Part shown: positions 1-10,202 of the stretch, one piece after another
Layout: each line of letters opens with the position of its first letter
Position numbering within the stretch: the stretch's first letter is position 1
NCBI GenBank assembly: GCA_910577105.1
Contig: CAJTMB010000002.1
Coordinates: forward strand, 62,001-126,000
DNA from: an uncultured Lachnospiraceae bacterium
GTDB lineage: Bacteria; Bacillota; Clostridia; Lachnospirales; Lachnospiraceae
Reading direction: 5' to 3'
DNA: 64,000 bases
Program-made: the position numbers and the translations under genes
The notes under the pieces: model-generated
Told to the model about the DNA's origin: nothing
The model's input: the letters and a program-made list of their open reading frames with translations, nothing else
The model's database searches: none

Positions 1-75
1 AATGTCCGGTGCAACGAAGTGCGCCGAATTTCTTTTGTGCAGCTTACCAGATGAATTTAAATATGGGCTTCTACA

Positions 76-1095
76 TCATGATTTTCTGACTTCATCCACA
101 AAACGGGATTTGGGAAATATAAAAGTGACCGTACTGCCCTCCCCTTCCTTTGAAGAAAACAGAAGGTCATGTCCCAGCCTGCCGCACAGCTTTTTGCAAA
201 GATACAATCCAAGTCCCGTAGACCTCCTGTACCTTCTGCCATTGGTTCCGGTAAACCCTTTGTCAAACACTCTCGGCGCTTCCTCCGCTTTCATGCCGAT
301 GCCGTTGTCTTTCACATAAAGAAGCGTCCTGTTCTTTTCCTCCTCACTGAACAGTTCCAGAATCAGTCCTTCTTCTTTTGCATATTTAATGCTGTTGTCA
401 AGCACCTGCCCTACCATAAACGAAAGCCATTTGCCGTCGCTGTATACCGTTTTGTCCAAATCATGTATGTTCACGGAAACCTTTTTCGTCAAGAGTTCCC
501 GTTTTTTCTGTAAAATTGCTTCCTCCACCACCTTCTCAAGTTTTACCTGCTTTATCAGGTAGTCCTTTTCCACCTCATTGCTTCTGGCATAATATAGCGC
601 CTGCTCCACATACCCTTCCACTCTGTCAATTTCTTCGGACAACCCGGAATCCGTTCCACTGCGGTTTACAAGAATCATGCGTGCCGCCGCAATCGGCACC
701 TTTACCTCGTGAATCCATATTTCGATATATTCCTTATATTCCCTGCTGGCCCTTTTATAATGCGCCACGTGCTCATACATGCTCTTGCCCACACGCCGAA
801 GCAGCTCATACAGAAGCACTTCTTCCTGTCTTTTTCCTTCCTTCATCATTTCAGGCAACAGATATTTTTTGTCAAGCCCATCCGTCAATTCCTGCAATTC
901 CGCCAAATAGGCTTTCCGCATCCGGTATTCCACATACGTTCCCGCAAAAAAGGCTCCTGTCAGGCTGCCTGCCGTATAAAGCATCAGCCACATGCCGCCG
1001 GACAATGTCAGCAGAAAGGTTTCCAGGGAAAACAAAAGAAATAAGAAAATGCCTGCCCACACCATATGTTCTTTTAAATATGTCCCGTATTTCAT
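76..1095 (-). CDS. Sensor histidine kinase, BceS-like (intramembrane-sensing)
   Basis: 339-residue membrane kinase. Two hydrophobic segments near residues 12-32 and 36-55 are separated by only a few residues, so there is no extracellular sensor domain. This is the layout of BceS/LiaS-type kinases that sense through a partner ABC transporter. The dimerisation box holds WIHEVKVP with the likely phospho-His at 129. An N box (DNSIKYA), G1 box (DNGIGM) and STGLGLYL G2 box follow. Its start overlaps the end of the response regulator gene by 4 bases, so the two are co-translated. No bacitracin-type transporter is visible; it may lie beyond the left edge. The family assignment is firm; the signal (an antimicrobial peptide or cell-wall drug) is inferred. 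Confidence 0.9.
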   Translation of the reverse strand: MKYGTYLKEHMVWAGIFLFLLFSLETFLLTLSGGMWLMLYTAGSLTGAFFAGTYVEYRMRKAYLAELQELTDGLDKKYLLPEMMKEGKRQEEVLLYELLRRVGKSMYEHVAHYKRASREYKEYIEIWIHEVKVPIAAARMILVNRSGTDSGLSEEIDRVEGYVEQALYYARSNEVEKDYLIKQVKLEKVVEEAILQKKRELLTKKVSVNIHDLDKTVYSDGKWLSFMVGQVLDNSIKYAKEEGLILELFSEEEKNRTLLYVKDNGIGMKAEEAPRVFDKGFTGTNGRRYRRSTGLGLYLCKKLCGRLGHDLLFSSKEGEGSTVTFIFPKSRFVDEVRKS

Positions 1096-1820
1096 AACAA
1101 CTCGTACCCCATTCCTCTTTTGGTTACAATCGCTCCTTCAATTCCAATGCCTTCCAGCTTGCTTTTCAGCCGGGTCATGTTCACTGTGAGGGTGTTGTCA
1201 TCCACAAACATGCAATTATCCCACAGGGCGTTCATCAGTTCATCCCTGCTTACAATTTTTCCCTGTTTCTGTGCCAGCAGTTTTAAAATCTGCATTTCAT
1301 TTTTGGTTAGCTCCGCCTGTGCCTGTCCGTTGGCAATTCTGCCCTTTGCCAAATCCAGACAAAATATCTGCCTTACGCTTTTGCCGCCATCCGTTATCTC
1401 CTGCGTTATCCGGATAGAATCCTGCATCCTTGCATCCTTATACACCCGTTTCATAACCGCTTCCATGCGCGCCAGTAGAATCGGGGGCATAAAGGGTTTT
1501 GCAACAAAATCATCAGCCCCGCTGCTAATACTCATCAGTTCAGTCAGTTCCGTATCCATGCTTGTTATCATGATAACGGGTATCTCCGACACTTTACAAA
1601 ATTCCCGGCAGAGATGCAGCCCGTCGATTCCCGGAAGACCGATATCCAGAAGCAGCAGATGACAGTCGCTCTCCCTAAGAAGCGCAATCAGTTCTTCCTC
1701 TCCCTTATCCGCATATTCCTCCATATCAAAAAGACGCACCTCGTACCCGTTCGTTTCCAGAAAATATTTCAGTTCCCGGCTTAAAGCCTCATCGTCTTCC
1801 AAGATTCCGATTTTCCTCAT
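1092..1820 (-). CDS. Response regulator, OmpR/BceR-like
   Basis: 242-residue two-domain regulator. The N-terminal receiver has the acidic pocket EDD at 8-10, the phospho-acceptor Asp at about 59 in LLLDIGLPG, and the conserved Lys in the AKPF stretch near 107. The C-terminal half is an OmpR-type winged helix, with DELMNALWDN and a recognition helix around TLTVNMTRLKSKL. It is the first gene of a pair with the kinase, whose start overlaps it by 4 bases. It probably controls a detoxification ABC transporter, as in other Bce-type modules, but the target is not in view. Confidence 0.92.
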   Translation of the reverse strand: MRKIGILEDDEALSRELKYFLETNGYEVRLFDMEEYADKGEEELIALLRESDCHLLLLDIGLPGIDGLHLCREFCKVSEIPVIMITSMDTELTELMSISSGADDFVAKPFMPPILLARMEAVMKRVYKDARMQDSIRITQEITDGGKSVRQIFCLDLAKGRIANGQAQAELTKNEMQILKLLAQKQGKIVSRDELMNALWDNCMFVDDNTLTVNMTRLKSKLEGIGIEGAIVTKRGMGYELL

Positions 1821-1865
1821 TGTGTTTTTCTCCCTGATGCAATGTCCTGCAAAGATTTTACCACA

Positions 1866-1899
1866 ACAAAAAGAAAAAAGCCTTACAATCTTGTAAGAC
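1866..1899 (-). terminator. Rho-independent terminator of the sugar isomerase operon
   Basis: On the minus strand an 8-bp stem (GTCTTACA/TGTAAGGC, one G-U pair) with a four-base loop is followed by a run of six T and further T-rich sequence. It lies 18 bases past the stop of the isomerase gene. Confidence 0.8.
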
Positions 1900-1916
1900 T
1901 TCTCTCTTCGTCCATC

Positions 1917-3393
<1,477 letters not shown>

Positions 3394-3401
<8 letters not shown>

Positions 3402-4036
3402 TTTCTTTTCCTCCTTCTTCGGATATATTGATATTTTTACCTTTCAAGCCGATAAAGCTTCCTTTGGGAAGTCCTCCCTCAGGATGTGCAATCAGCCACT
3501 TGTTTTTTGCGGCAAGTAAAGCGTCCTCAGCCCCTGCATGTTCTTTTTCCAACGGATAATTGGTTCCTTTGGGCAGGATAACGGCGACCCGGAAACCATC
3601 CTTATCCGTATGGCAGGGCGCATAATGCAGACTTGTCGCATAAATTTCCACTGCCGTCCCCGCAGGTACCAGAAAAGCCTCCATGTTGGCCGTATCATAG
3701 GTAAAATCCTCCTCCACATCTTTTTCCAGTCCCAGAAGCAGGATAATATCTGTTACAGCCACATTTATCTCAGAACTTCTGTGATACTCCACCGCATTTA
3801 ACAGTGTGTTATGTCCGTTGCAGTATCCGATTTGTATAGGCAGTTCACCGAAAAAAATCCTCTCCGCTTCCTCTCTAACGGCAAGATTCTCCAACTCCGG
3901 CACTGAAGGTTCATCCACCCACCCCTTCCGGTATCGGAGTCTTCTTCATGGCCTCCACCAGGGAAGAAAAATCCATATGGCGGATAACCCTTCCGTACTT
4001 TTTAAACCGTTTATCCGTTATATGATAAATCTCCAT
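3394..4036 (-). pseudogene. DUF4867 family protein, interrupted by a +1 frameshift
   Basis: The gene is split between two frames. The first frame starts at ATG 4036 (MEIYHITDKRFKKYG), runs 41 codons and stops at 3911. The rest (174 residues from a GTG at 3918) continues in the next frame with EPSVPELE and the cupin-like body of DUF4867. Removing one G from the run near 3916-3924 restores a continuous protein of about 213 residues with the junction IPEGVVDEPS. DUF4867 genes are regularly found beside isomerases of this type and pentulose kinases; their role is unknown (a mutarotase or isomerase partner is possible). The frameshift could be real, programmed, or a sequencing error in a G-rich run. 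Translation could also restart at the GTG. Confidence 0.8.
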
Positions 4037-4055
4037 CTGCTTCCACGCCCTTTCT

Positions 4056-5522
4056 TTATTTTATGAGTTCAAACAATCCCTTACAGGCCGGATAAATCTC
4101 CTGAAACTGCCGGTAGCGCTGTTCATATTTATCCGCCAGCCACGGTTCCGGCTCCACCGCGTCCACAACCCTTACTATCTTTGCCACGGCTGCTTCCACA
4201 CTTTCATAAGCGCCGCAGGCAACTGCCGCCAGCATGGCGCCCCCTAAGGCAGGCCCCTCTTGGGCCTGAAGGACTTCCACTTTGACCCGCAGCACATTGG
4301 CAATAATCTTTTTCCACAAAGCGCTTTTGGCGCCTCCTCCGCAGATTCTGGTGCGCTCTGTTTTTATCCCCATTTTTTTTGCAACCTCAAGGGAATCCCT
4401 AAGGGCAAATGCCACGCCCTCCAAAACTGCCTGCGTCATATCCGCGCGGGTGGTGTCCATAGTCATGCCGATAAAAACCGCCCTGGCGTTGGGATTATTG
4501 TGGGGAGAACGCTCCCCCATCAGATAGGGCAGGTAAAAAACATGGTTTTCTCCCAGTCCTTCTATTTTATCCTGCTCTTTTCCGTAATCTTTTGTACCGA
4601 TAATCCCGTCCATCCACCATTTGTTGCAGGAAGCTGCGCTCAGCATGCATCCCATCAAGTGATATGCCCCGTTTGCATCGCAAAAGGCATGCAGGGCATT
4701 GTTTTCGTCCACTCCAAACCGGGAAGAGGATATAAAAACCGTTCCGCTTGTACCCAGGGAAATATTGCAGTTTCCGTCACCGACCGCTCCTGCTGCCACT
4801 GCTGCCGCCGCATTGTCCCCTGCGCCCGCCGCAATCTTCACATCCTGAGAAAGCCCCAGCATTTTCGCCTCACCTGAAAGAAGGGTTCCGACACATTCGC
4901 TGCTCTCAAACAGCTTCGGCAGCATATCCTCCCTAATGTGACAGATTTCACACATTTCCTTTGACCATGTGCGTTTCTTTACATCCAGAAGCAGCATTCC
5001 CGACGCATCCGACACGTCGGTACAATGCACTCCTGTCAGCCTGTATGCAAGAAAATCCTTTGGAAGCATGATTTTTTTGATTCTCGCAAAATTTTCCGGT
5101 TCATGCTTTCTCATCCACAAAAGCTTTGGTGCCGTAAACCCTGCAAATGCTATGTTAGCCGTATATTCCGAAAGCTTTTTCTTCCCGATTACATTGTTTA
5201 AATACTCACATTCCTCGCCTGTCCTGCCATCGTTCCACAAAATAGCCGGACGGATTACCTCGTCGTTTTCGTCCAGAACCACCAGACCGTGCATCTGTCC
5301 GCTAAAACCGATTCCCCGCACCTCTTCTTTATCAAAACCTTCCAACAATTCTTGCATGCCCTTCATGGTTTCCCGATACCAGTCCTCCGGATTTTGCTCT
5401 GACCAGCCCGGAGCGGGAAAATATAACGGATATTCCCGCGAAACGGAACATTTAACCAATCCGTTTTCATCCATCAGCAAAAGCTTTACCGCCGATGTAC
5501 CCAAGTCAATTCCAATGTACAC
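4056..5522 (-). CDS. xylB: Xylulokinase-like FGGY family sugar kinase
   Basis: 488-residue carbohydrate kinase that phosphorylates a ketose, most likely D-xylulose. It has the N-terminal ATPase phosphate motif (IGIDLGTSAVK), the substrate-loop SGQMHGLV, the NISLGTSGTVF motif near 250-260 and the C-terminal GGGAKSALW adenosine motif. The GTG start at 5522 is chosen because AAGGAGG lies 7 bases upstream. It is the first gene of the isomerase operon, with a promoter 41 bases upstream, divergent from the AraC regulator. The family is clear; specificity for xylulose versus a related ketose (L-ribulose or L-fuculose) is inferred from similarity only. Confidence 0.88.
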   Translation of the reverse strand: MYIGIDLGTSAVKLLLMDENGLVKCSVSREYPLYFPAPGWSEQNPEDWYRETMKGMQELLEGFDKEEVRGIGFSGQMHGLVVLDENDEVIRPAILWNDGRTGEECEYLNNVIGKKKLSEYTANIAFAGFTAPKLLWMRKHEPENFARIKKIMLPKDFLAYRLTGVHCTDVSDASGMLLLDVKKRTWSKEMCEICHIREDMLPKLFESSECVGTLLSGEAKMLGLSQDVKIAAGAGDNAAAAVAAGAVGDGNCNISLGTSGTVFISSSRFGVDENNALHAFCDANGAYHLMGCMLSAASCNKWWMDGIIGTKDYGKEQDKIEGLGENHVFYLPYLMGERSPHNNPNARAVFIGMTMDTTRADMTQAVLEGVAFALRDSLEVAKKMGIKTERTRICGGGAKSALWKKIIANVLRVKVEVLQAQEGPALGGAMLAAVACGAYESVEAAVAKIVRVVDAVEPEPWLADKYEQRYRQFQEIYPACKGLFELIK

Positions 5523-5562
5523 TCTTCTCCCTCCTTATTTACGCCGCTTACCTTATGATTTC

Positions 5563-5590
5563 ATTATAAGTTTTCCTTTTGGAAACGCAA
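5563..5590 (-). promoter_or_regulatory. Promoter of the xylulokinase operon
   Basis: On the minus strand TTGCGT and TATAAT are separated by 16 bases, 41 bases upstream of the kinase GTG. It is divergent from, and within 60 bases of, the promoter of the AraC regulator, so one bound regulator could control both. Confidence 0.6.
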
Positions 5591-5620
5591 CGATTATCTT
5601 TATGCCGTGTCACGACAATC

Positions 5621-5649
5621 TTGCGATTTTATTCCCCCTGTGCTACAAT
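5621..5649 (+). promoter_or_regulatory. Promoter of the AraC regulator
   Basis: TTGCGA, a 17-base spacer and TACAAT with an upstream TG (extended -10). The predicted start is only about 13 bases before the TTG start codon, so the untranslated leader is very short. Confidence 0.6.
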
Positions 5650-5668
5650 TTCCGTGAGGTGACACAGG

Positions 5669-6604
5669 TTGAAAAACGAATATGAAATTATCCGCCATAC
5701 AAAACTCAAACATATTCATGCTTTTGTAAACAGCATTACCTACCGGAACTTCCACATGCACAGTGATTTTGAATTGCTGCTGGTATTGCAGGGAAGGGGC
5801 CGGATAAAGGTTAAAAATGACATTTTTGCTGTGAAGGAAAAAGATGCGCTGCTGATTAACCCCAATGAAATTCATGAAATTGAAGCCGGGGAAGACAGCA
5901 TGAAACTGATTATTATTCAGTTTTCACGCCATTTTTGCAAGGACTATTATCCTTATTTGAGAAATACTGTTTTTAAGACAAGATGTATGAAAGAATGTTT
6001 CTCTGACAGTGATTATCCAAAGCTGTTAAAGCTGCTGACGGATTTTACCGATGCCTACATTCGCACCGATACTTTTTTTGCGTTTCCATGTGTTTCACTT
6101 CTATTACGAATACTTGCCCTGTGCTTTCAAAATATGGAATATGTCATCATGGAAGAAAATGAATACCGGGAACATAAAAGAAAAAAAGACAGGATGAACC
6201 GCATCTCTTCCTATATAGATGAGAATTACCTGTATCCTATACGGTTAAAGGATATTGCCGTGGCGGAAAACCTTTCCGTCACCCACGTTTCCCACTTTTT
6301 TACCGATAACTTCGGCGTGACTTTTCAGGAGTATTTAAACAGCAAACGACTGGAACACGCGCTGCAGCTTGCCGAAGACAAACGGCTTTCCCTTTCCGCC
6401 ATATCGGAAATGAGTGGATTTTCAGACCCGAAATACCTGAACAAAGCCTTTTTTAACAGGTTTTCCTACCCCTTTCGGGAATACGGCAATCCGGCACACA
6501 CCACTTTGCAGAAAGAACCAATGGCTGCCCCGGGCGCACACCAGCAGATTTTCTCTGCCAAAGAAAGCCTTGCCCTTATTGCCGCTTTTGTTAAAAACAC
6601 CTAG
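5669..6604 (+). CDS. AraC family transcriptional regulator
   Basis: 311-residue regulator with an N-terminal cupin-like sensor domain (HMHSDFELL, INPNEIHEIEAG, residues 20-100). Two C-terminal helix-turn-helix motifs (IRLKDIAVAENLSVTHVSHFFTDNFG and LSAISEMSGFSDPKYLNKAFFNRF) fall at about 180-275. The start is a TTG at 5669 preceded by GAGGTG at 8 bases; the next in-frame ATG would cut into the cupin. It is divergent from the xylulokinase/isomerase operon with both promoters in 145 bases, so it is probably the operon's sugar-responsive activator. A short C-terminal tail after the second helix pair has no recognised domain. Confidence 0.88.
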   Translation: MKNEYEIIRHTKLKHIHAFVNSITYRNFHMHSDFELLLVLQGRGRIKVKNDIFAVKEKDALLINPNEIHEIEAGEDSMKLIIIQFSRHFCKDYYPYLRNTVFKTRCMKECFSDSDYPKLLKLLTDFTDAYIRTDTFFAFPCVSLLLRILALCFQNMEYVIMEENEYREHKRKKDRMNRISSYIDENYLYPIRLKDIAVAENLSVTHVSHFFTDNFGVTFQEYLNSKRLEHALQLAEDKRLSLSAISEMSGFSDPKYLNKAFFNRFSYPFREYGNPAHTTLQKEPMAAPGAHQQIFSAKESLALIAAFVKNT

Positions 6605-6608
6605 ACAG

Positions 6609-7148
6609 TTAAGGCTTATCAGAAAGCGTTATCCAATATCTCTTTACAATACGATTATCAACTTCTATATTTTTTTCGAAAACGCCGCCGTTTGCCTTAA
6701 TCGTTTTGTCACTGGCCAAATTATCCGCATCGCATGTAATCAGCACCCTATCAATATGTAAAGCCCTGCAATTCTCTAAATTCTGTCTTAGCATTTCCTT
6801 TGCATACCCCTTCTGCCTTTCAGTCGGGCGTACACAATATCCCATATGCCCGCCCCACGTGCTTAGGACGGGCGTATTAATATGGTAACGCAAATCTATT
6901 ATTCCTACAATCCGATTGTCCCTTTCCCGTACCGCCAGATAAATCATGGAAGGAACCCTGTCCTTTTGGCAGGTTTCTGCCGACTTATTTAAACGGATTG
7001 TATCTATCCATTCTTTCGCCGTCAAACATTCTTCAAGATTACCGCAGCCGGCAAATTTATCCCTATCATTTGATGCAATGATTTCCTGCCTGAACTGCCA
7101 GATATCCTTCTCATATTCTGCCGTCGGCTCCATTAACTTTATTGTCAA
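6609..7148 (-). CDS. GNAT family N-acetyltransferase
   Basis: About 179 residues. GNAT signature: strand AVRERDNRIVGIIDLRYH, then GYCVRPTERQKGYAKEML as the acetyl-CoA loop (R/QxxGxA form) and a C-terminal ANGGVFEKN strand. It acts on an unidentified small molecule or protein. The open frame extends upstream to a GTG at 7202 with no ribosome site. The TTG at 7148 has GGAGG 8 bases upstream and gives the usual family N terminus, so it is preferred. It converges on the AraC regulator, with stops 4 bases apart. Confidence 0.82.
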   Translation of the reverse strand: MTIKLMEPTAEYEKDIWQFRQEIIASNDRDKFAGCGNLEECLTAKEWIDTIRLNKSAETCQKDRVPSMIYLAVRERDNRIVGIIDLRYHINTPVLSTWGGHMGYCVRPTERQKGYAKEMLRQNLENCRALHIDRVLITCDADNLASDKTIKANGGVFEKNIEVDNRIVKRYWITLSDKP

Positions 7149-7205
7149 TTTTTTATCCTCCAATTGTAATACCGCACACTGCGGTTCTGGTGCATCACTC
7201 ACCCA

Positions 7206-7867
7206 TTATAATTTGTATTCCCGGTAAAGCGCATTGCGATAATCTACATTATCTGCCGCGTGTAAGAGTTCGTCCGCCCTTCCTGCCTCCAAAAGCTTCT
7301 TTGTCAAAGAGGCAAAACGCTTTTCACCCTTTTTTTCTCCTCTTTCCTCCCCGGCAGCATACTCTGCCTGTCGCATCAGTTCCTTTTCTTTTTCTTCATT
7401 ATACTCAAAAATACTCACGCTTATCGCCTCCGCCCTGTATTTTGTGAGGAACCCTTTTAAAATACCTTCCGCTATACATTCTTCCACTGCCCGCTCTACT
7501 GCCTCATTTAACTCCATTTTACCGACATAATCCCTTACCCGTTCCACATAAAGCTCATACTCCTTTAACAGCCGGCAGCTTTCCTTTAATTTTTCATTGC
7601 TCCCGGAGTTAATGTTTAACATCGTAACCCTCAACTCCAAATCCGGACTCTTTACATTCTTTTCAAAGGAATCCGAAAGCTTTAATACCATGCGTTCCGG
7701 ATTTCCAGCTTGTCGGAGTTTACATAATCTGTACCATTTACCGCATTATACAGGCTTAAGAGCATTTCCTTGTTATTAAAAAGCATCCTGAAAAGATTGT
7801 CTTTATACTCCCTTCTGGCTTTCACAGAGACATGGCTGTCCGTTACCTTTTCACTGTTATGAATCAT
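7206..7867 (-). pseudogene. Rpn-type PD-(D/E)XK nuclease, core deleted
   Basis: Two frames cover the two ends of one protein of the Rpn/transposase-like nuclease family, which is common in Lachnospiraceae. The first piece (ATG 7867, 61 residues) has the family start YKDNLFRMLFNNKEMLLSLYNAVNGTDY. The second (161 residues, stop at 7206) has the family C-terminal half, including PERMVLKLSDSF, VTMLNIN and the coiled tail. The central part, roughly 70-80 residues that carry the catalytic Asp/Glu/Lys, is missing at about 7690-7700 and the frames no longer match. It is therefore almost certainly inactive. That the deletion was a single event is inferred. Confidence 0.8.
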
Positions 7868-8050
7868 GTTACCTCCTTCGCAGGAGCATCTCCAGAAATC
7901 TCCTGCTTTTTCATTGTTATGGGAAAAGCATAGATTTTCTGAATATTAGAAAAGAGACAGTCAGTGTGACCGAAAAATTAGAAATGTATGCTTTTAATTT
8001 AGTGTATCACATTATTGGTCATATGGCAACCAAAAATATACTTAAAACAC
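7868..8050. other. Intergenic spacer upstream of the broken nuclease gene
   Basis: AT-rich stretch of about 180 bases between the Rpn remnant and the giant palindrome. GGAGGTAAC lies just upstream of the remnant start, so the remnant kept its ribosome site. I see no other gene here. Confidence 0.4.
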
Positions 8051-8222
8051 AAATTTTGCATGGGCATCGGGGGCGGCATATTGGTATCTATAAGGGGGCG
8101 TTACAAAGGCGTTGGTCCTTGCGTTGTGTTCTTTACAACGCTAGTACCACTACGCCTTTGTAAGAGTGCAAACGTCCCCCGGTAGATACCAATATGCCGC
8201 CCCCGATGCCCATGCAAAATTT
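8051..8222. repeat. Giant palindrome (172 bp) with perfect 40-bp arms
   Basis: Bases 8051-8090 and 8183-8222 are perfect inverted copies of each other over 40 bases. Inside them is a second, imperfect level (ACAAAGGCGT against ACGCCTTTGT), and in the centre GCGTTGT faces ACAACGC. As RNA or single-stranded DNA the whole unit would fold into one long hairpin. The right arm reaches the stop codon of the acetyltransferase gene. No open frame is supported inside. It could be a miniature transposable element or a very strong bidirectional terminator. Confidence 0.85.
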
Positions 8223-8644
8223 CAAAGCCACTTCGTCATACCGGCGCCCCGGTTTTCGTCAGGACGTCTTGTGAAGCCAAGTGTTTCATAGAAAGGTTCT
8301 TTGTCTTTTGCTGCCATGAGCCCAATGGACGCTTTTGTACCGGGCAGGCTGTTTTCTTTTGCATATTGCACCAGCCTTTGCACTATCGCTTTTCCAATCC
8401 CCTGCCCTTGATAGTCGGGCAGTACCACTACATCCTGTATGTACCAGTACATCATACCGTCCCCCACTAAGCGGCCCATACCTACTGCTCTTTCCCCACT
8501 ATACGCTGCTACCGAAAACAATCCGTTCTGTAATGCCTTTTGGGCTTGTGGAAACGGCGTTTTCAGAAAGCCTGCCGAAATACGCAGGTCTATAAAGTCT
8601 TCCGGTTTTAGCGCATTATCTATAAGTTGTATCTTATTTTCCAT
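8222..8644 (-). CDS. GNAT family N-acetyltransferase
   Basis: 140 residues. Core GNAT motif: VGMGRLVGDGMMYWYIQDVVV, then PDYQGQGIGKAIVQRL, the classic Q/RxxGxG/A acetyl-CoA loop, and a final FYETLGFTRRP strand. The ATG at 8644 is chosen because GGAGG lies 10 bases upstream; an upstream GTG in the same frame would overlap that site. The stop codon touches the end of the giant palindrome. Substrate unknown. Confidence 0.86.
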   Translation of the reverse strand: MENKIQLIDNALKPEDFIDLRISAGFLKTPFPQAQKALQNGLFSVAAYSGERAVGMGRLVGDGMMYWYIQDVVVLPDYQGQGIGKAIVQRLVQYAKENSLPGTKASIGLMAAKDKEPFYETLGFTRRPDENRGAGMTKWL

Positions 8645-8678
8645 ACTTATACCTTCCTCCACAAATTTTCACTTTGCT

Positions 8679-10046
8679 TCAATGTCCGAATCGTCCCCTA
8701 AACTCCAGCACCAGACCGGTAAGGCAGGTATCTTCATAGAGAGTCCCCGGATATACTTCCTCAATCACAAAACGAAAGTCTATCGTGCCGCCGTCCACTG
8801 CCCTGATATCCCCTTCCGGCAAGAGAAAGTACTGGGGCCGAATGGTATCTTCCAGATAAAGATATGCATATGGTTTATCCACATACATCAACAGGGTTTT
8901 TACGCGCCCGTTCTCTTCCCATGTCTTTTCGTCCCTGGCATATCCGTTTACAATACAGATTTCCGTATAGCGGATATAACCGTCCAGCGGATAACCACTG
9001 CTGTCATAACGAAGGCCGTCCCATTCATACCTGTCGTTTTCCCATGCGTCAAAAAGCCAACTGTTACTGTCATGATAAAGAATGCTTTCTCCAATACCAT
9101 CCCCTTCCGCTCCCTCTGCCCATGCACAGTTCCTTCCTCTGGAACACGATAGATTATCTGCCGAATATCTTCCGTCAGGAGAAGCCAGTTCGGAAGAAGC
9201 CTCTATTTCCTGAGAAATCATTCCCACACAAAATTCCCCGCATGGATAATGCCATTTTTCAAAACCAAAGTCCGGCGCGTCATCTGCCTCCTCAAAGGAG
9301 CAGAAGTTTTCATCATCGGCATTTTCCCCATAAAAAAAATTTCTGACCTCAGGAGCCAAGACATAGGGCTCCTTGGGATATCTAACCACAGGCTCTTTGC
9401 TTTCTATGGGCATAATCTCAAATGGGTACAATCCGTTTGCCAGTGCATATTCCTCCACCGGATTGTCCTTCCCCTCAATCCCTTTCCCAAAACAGAGAAA
9501 GCAGTCCTCTCTGCATCCCGCAAAAGCATCCTTTTCAATCACACAATCCGCTTTCGGCACATAAATGCTTTGCAACAGGGAATTATCGCAAAAAGCGCGC
9601 GCTCCAATCACGGAAATCTGCTTTGGAAAGGCAATTTTCTCCACCCCGACATTGCAAAAAGCCTCCGTCCCGATTTCTTTTACAGGCATTCCTCCTATTT
9701 CTTCGGGAATACGCAGACACCCGTATTTTTCCAAATAAGACAGAGCCTTCTCTCTGTAATCTTCCTTAAAACCGGTGAGCACAAGATAATCCAGCCCATT
9801 TTCCGTACGGATTTCATAGGAAAAAAAGTTTTCCACTCCCTGTTCTTCCTCATCCTCCAATTCTGCCTCTTCGGGAATTGCTGCCAGCGTTTCTTCCGGC
9901 TTTATTTCCTGTGTTTCTAACGGTTTTGGTACGGTTTCCTCTGCCTTTTCCTTTCTTTCAGATACAACTTCCTCACCCACCTGTTTTTTCCCGCAGCCCA
10001 CGGAAAGCAGGATACAGACAGCAAACAGCAGACATATCCTTTTCAT
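8679..10046 (-). CDS. Leucine-rich-repeat (BspA type) lipoprotein
   Basis: 455 residues. The N terminus is a lipoprotein signal with lipobox LSVGC (MKRICLLF, Cys near 18), then a Glu-rich linker. A short run of LRR_5/BspA-type repeats follows (IPEEIGGMPVKEIGTEAFCNVGVEK, FPKQISVIGARAFCDNS), around residues 110-170. The C-terminal 250 residues are a hypothetical extracellular domain. The ATG at 10046, with GGGAGAGG upstream, is preferred over an upstream in-frame start because it begins directly at the signal peptide. It is probably anchored on the outside of the membrane; the ligand is unknown. A palindromic repeat lies at its upstream side. Confidence 0.78.
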   Translation of the reverse strand: MKRICLLFAVCILLSVGCGKKQVGEEVVSERKEKAEETVPKPLETQEIKPEETLAAIPEEAELEDEEEQGVENFFSYEIRTENGLDYLVLTGFKEDYREKALSYLEKYGCLRIPEEIGGMPVKEIGTEAFCNVGVEKIAFPKQISVIGARAFCDNSLLQSIYVPKADCVIEKDAFAGCREDCFLCFGKGIEGKDNPVEEYALANGLYPFEIMPIESKEPVVRYPKEPYVLAPEVRNFFYGENADDENFCSFEEADDAPDFGFEKWHYPCGEFCVGMISQEIEASSELASPDGRYSADNLSCSRGRNCAWAEGAEGDGIGESILYHDSNSWLFDAWENDRYEWDGLRYDSSGYPLDGYIRYTEICIVNGYARDEKTWEENGRVKTLLMYVDKPYAYLYLEDTIRPQYFLLPEGDIRAVDGGTIDFRFVIEEVYPGTLYEDTCLTGLVLEFRGRFGH

Positions 10047-10059
10047 GGCCCTCTCCCTT

Positions 10060-10202
10060 TTCACTCTAACCTCCATGATTCCGCTTTGCGGAATCCCAAA
10101 TCAGGATGAAAAATGCCGCATTTCAGGCATTTCTCAAGCGTGAGACATAGAACTTCTTCGCGAAGCAGCCTTTGCTGCAAGCGTTAGAAGTTCTTCTCAC
10201 GC
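10060..10202. repeat. Palindromic intergenic repeat, copy 1
   Basis: Three hairpins in series: GATTCCGC/GCGGAATC (10077-10095), AATGCC/GGCATT (10112-10132) and a long stem whose arms start GCGTGAGA (10138) and end TCTCACGC (10202). The same layout occurs at 21405-21545 and 34959-35057. The right end supplies the TGA stop of the phosphoesterase gene. On the minus strand it lies directly after that gene, so it would form in its mRNA 3' end. Confidence 0.82.

Noticed and set aside
2..319. 105-residue plus-strand ORF at the left edge
   Set aside because: Shadow of the histidine kinase gene; no family resemblance.
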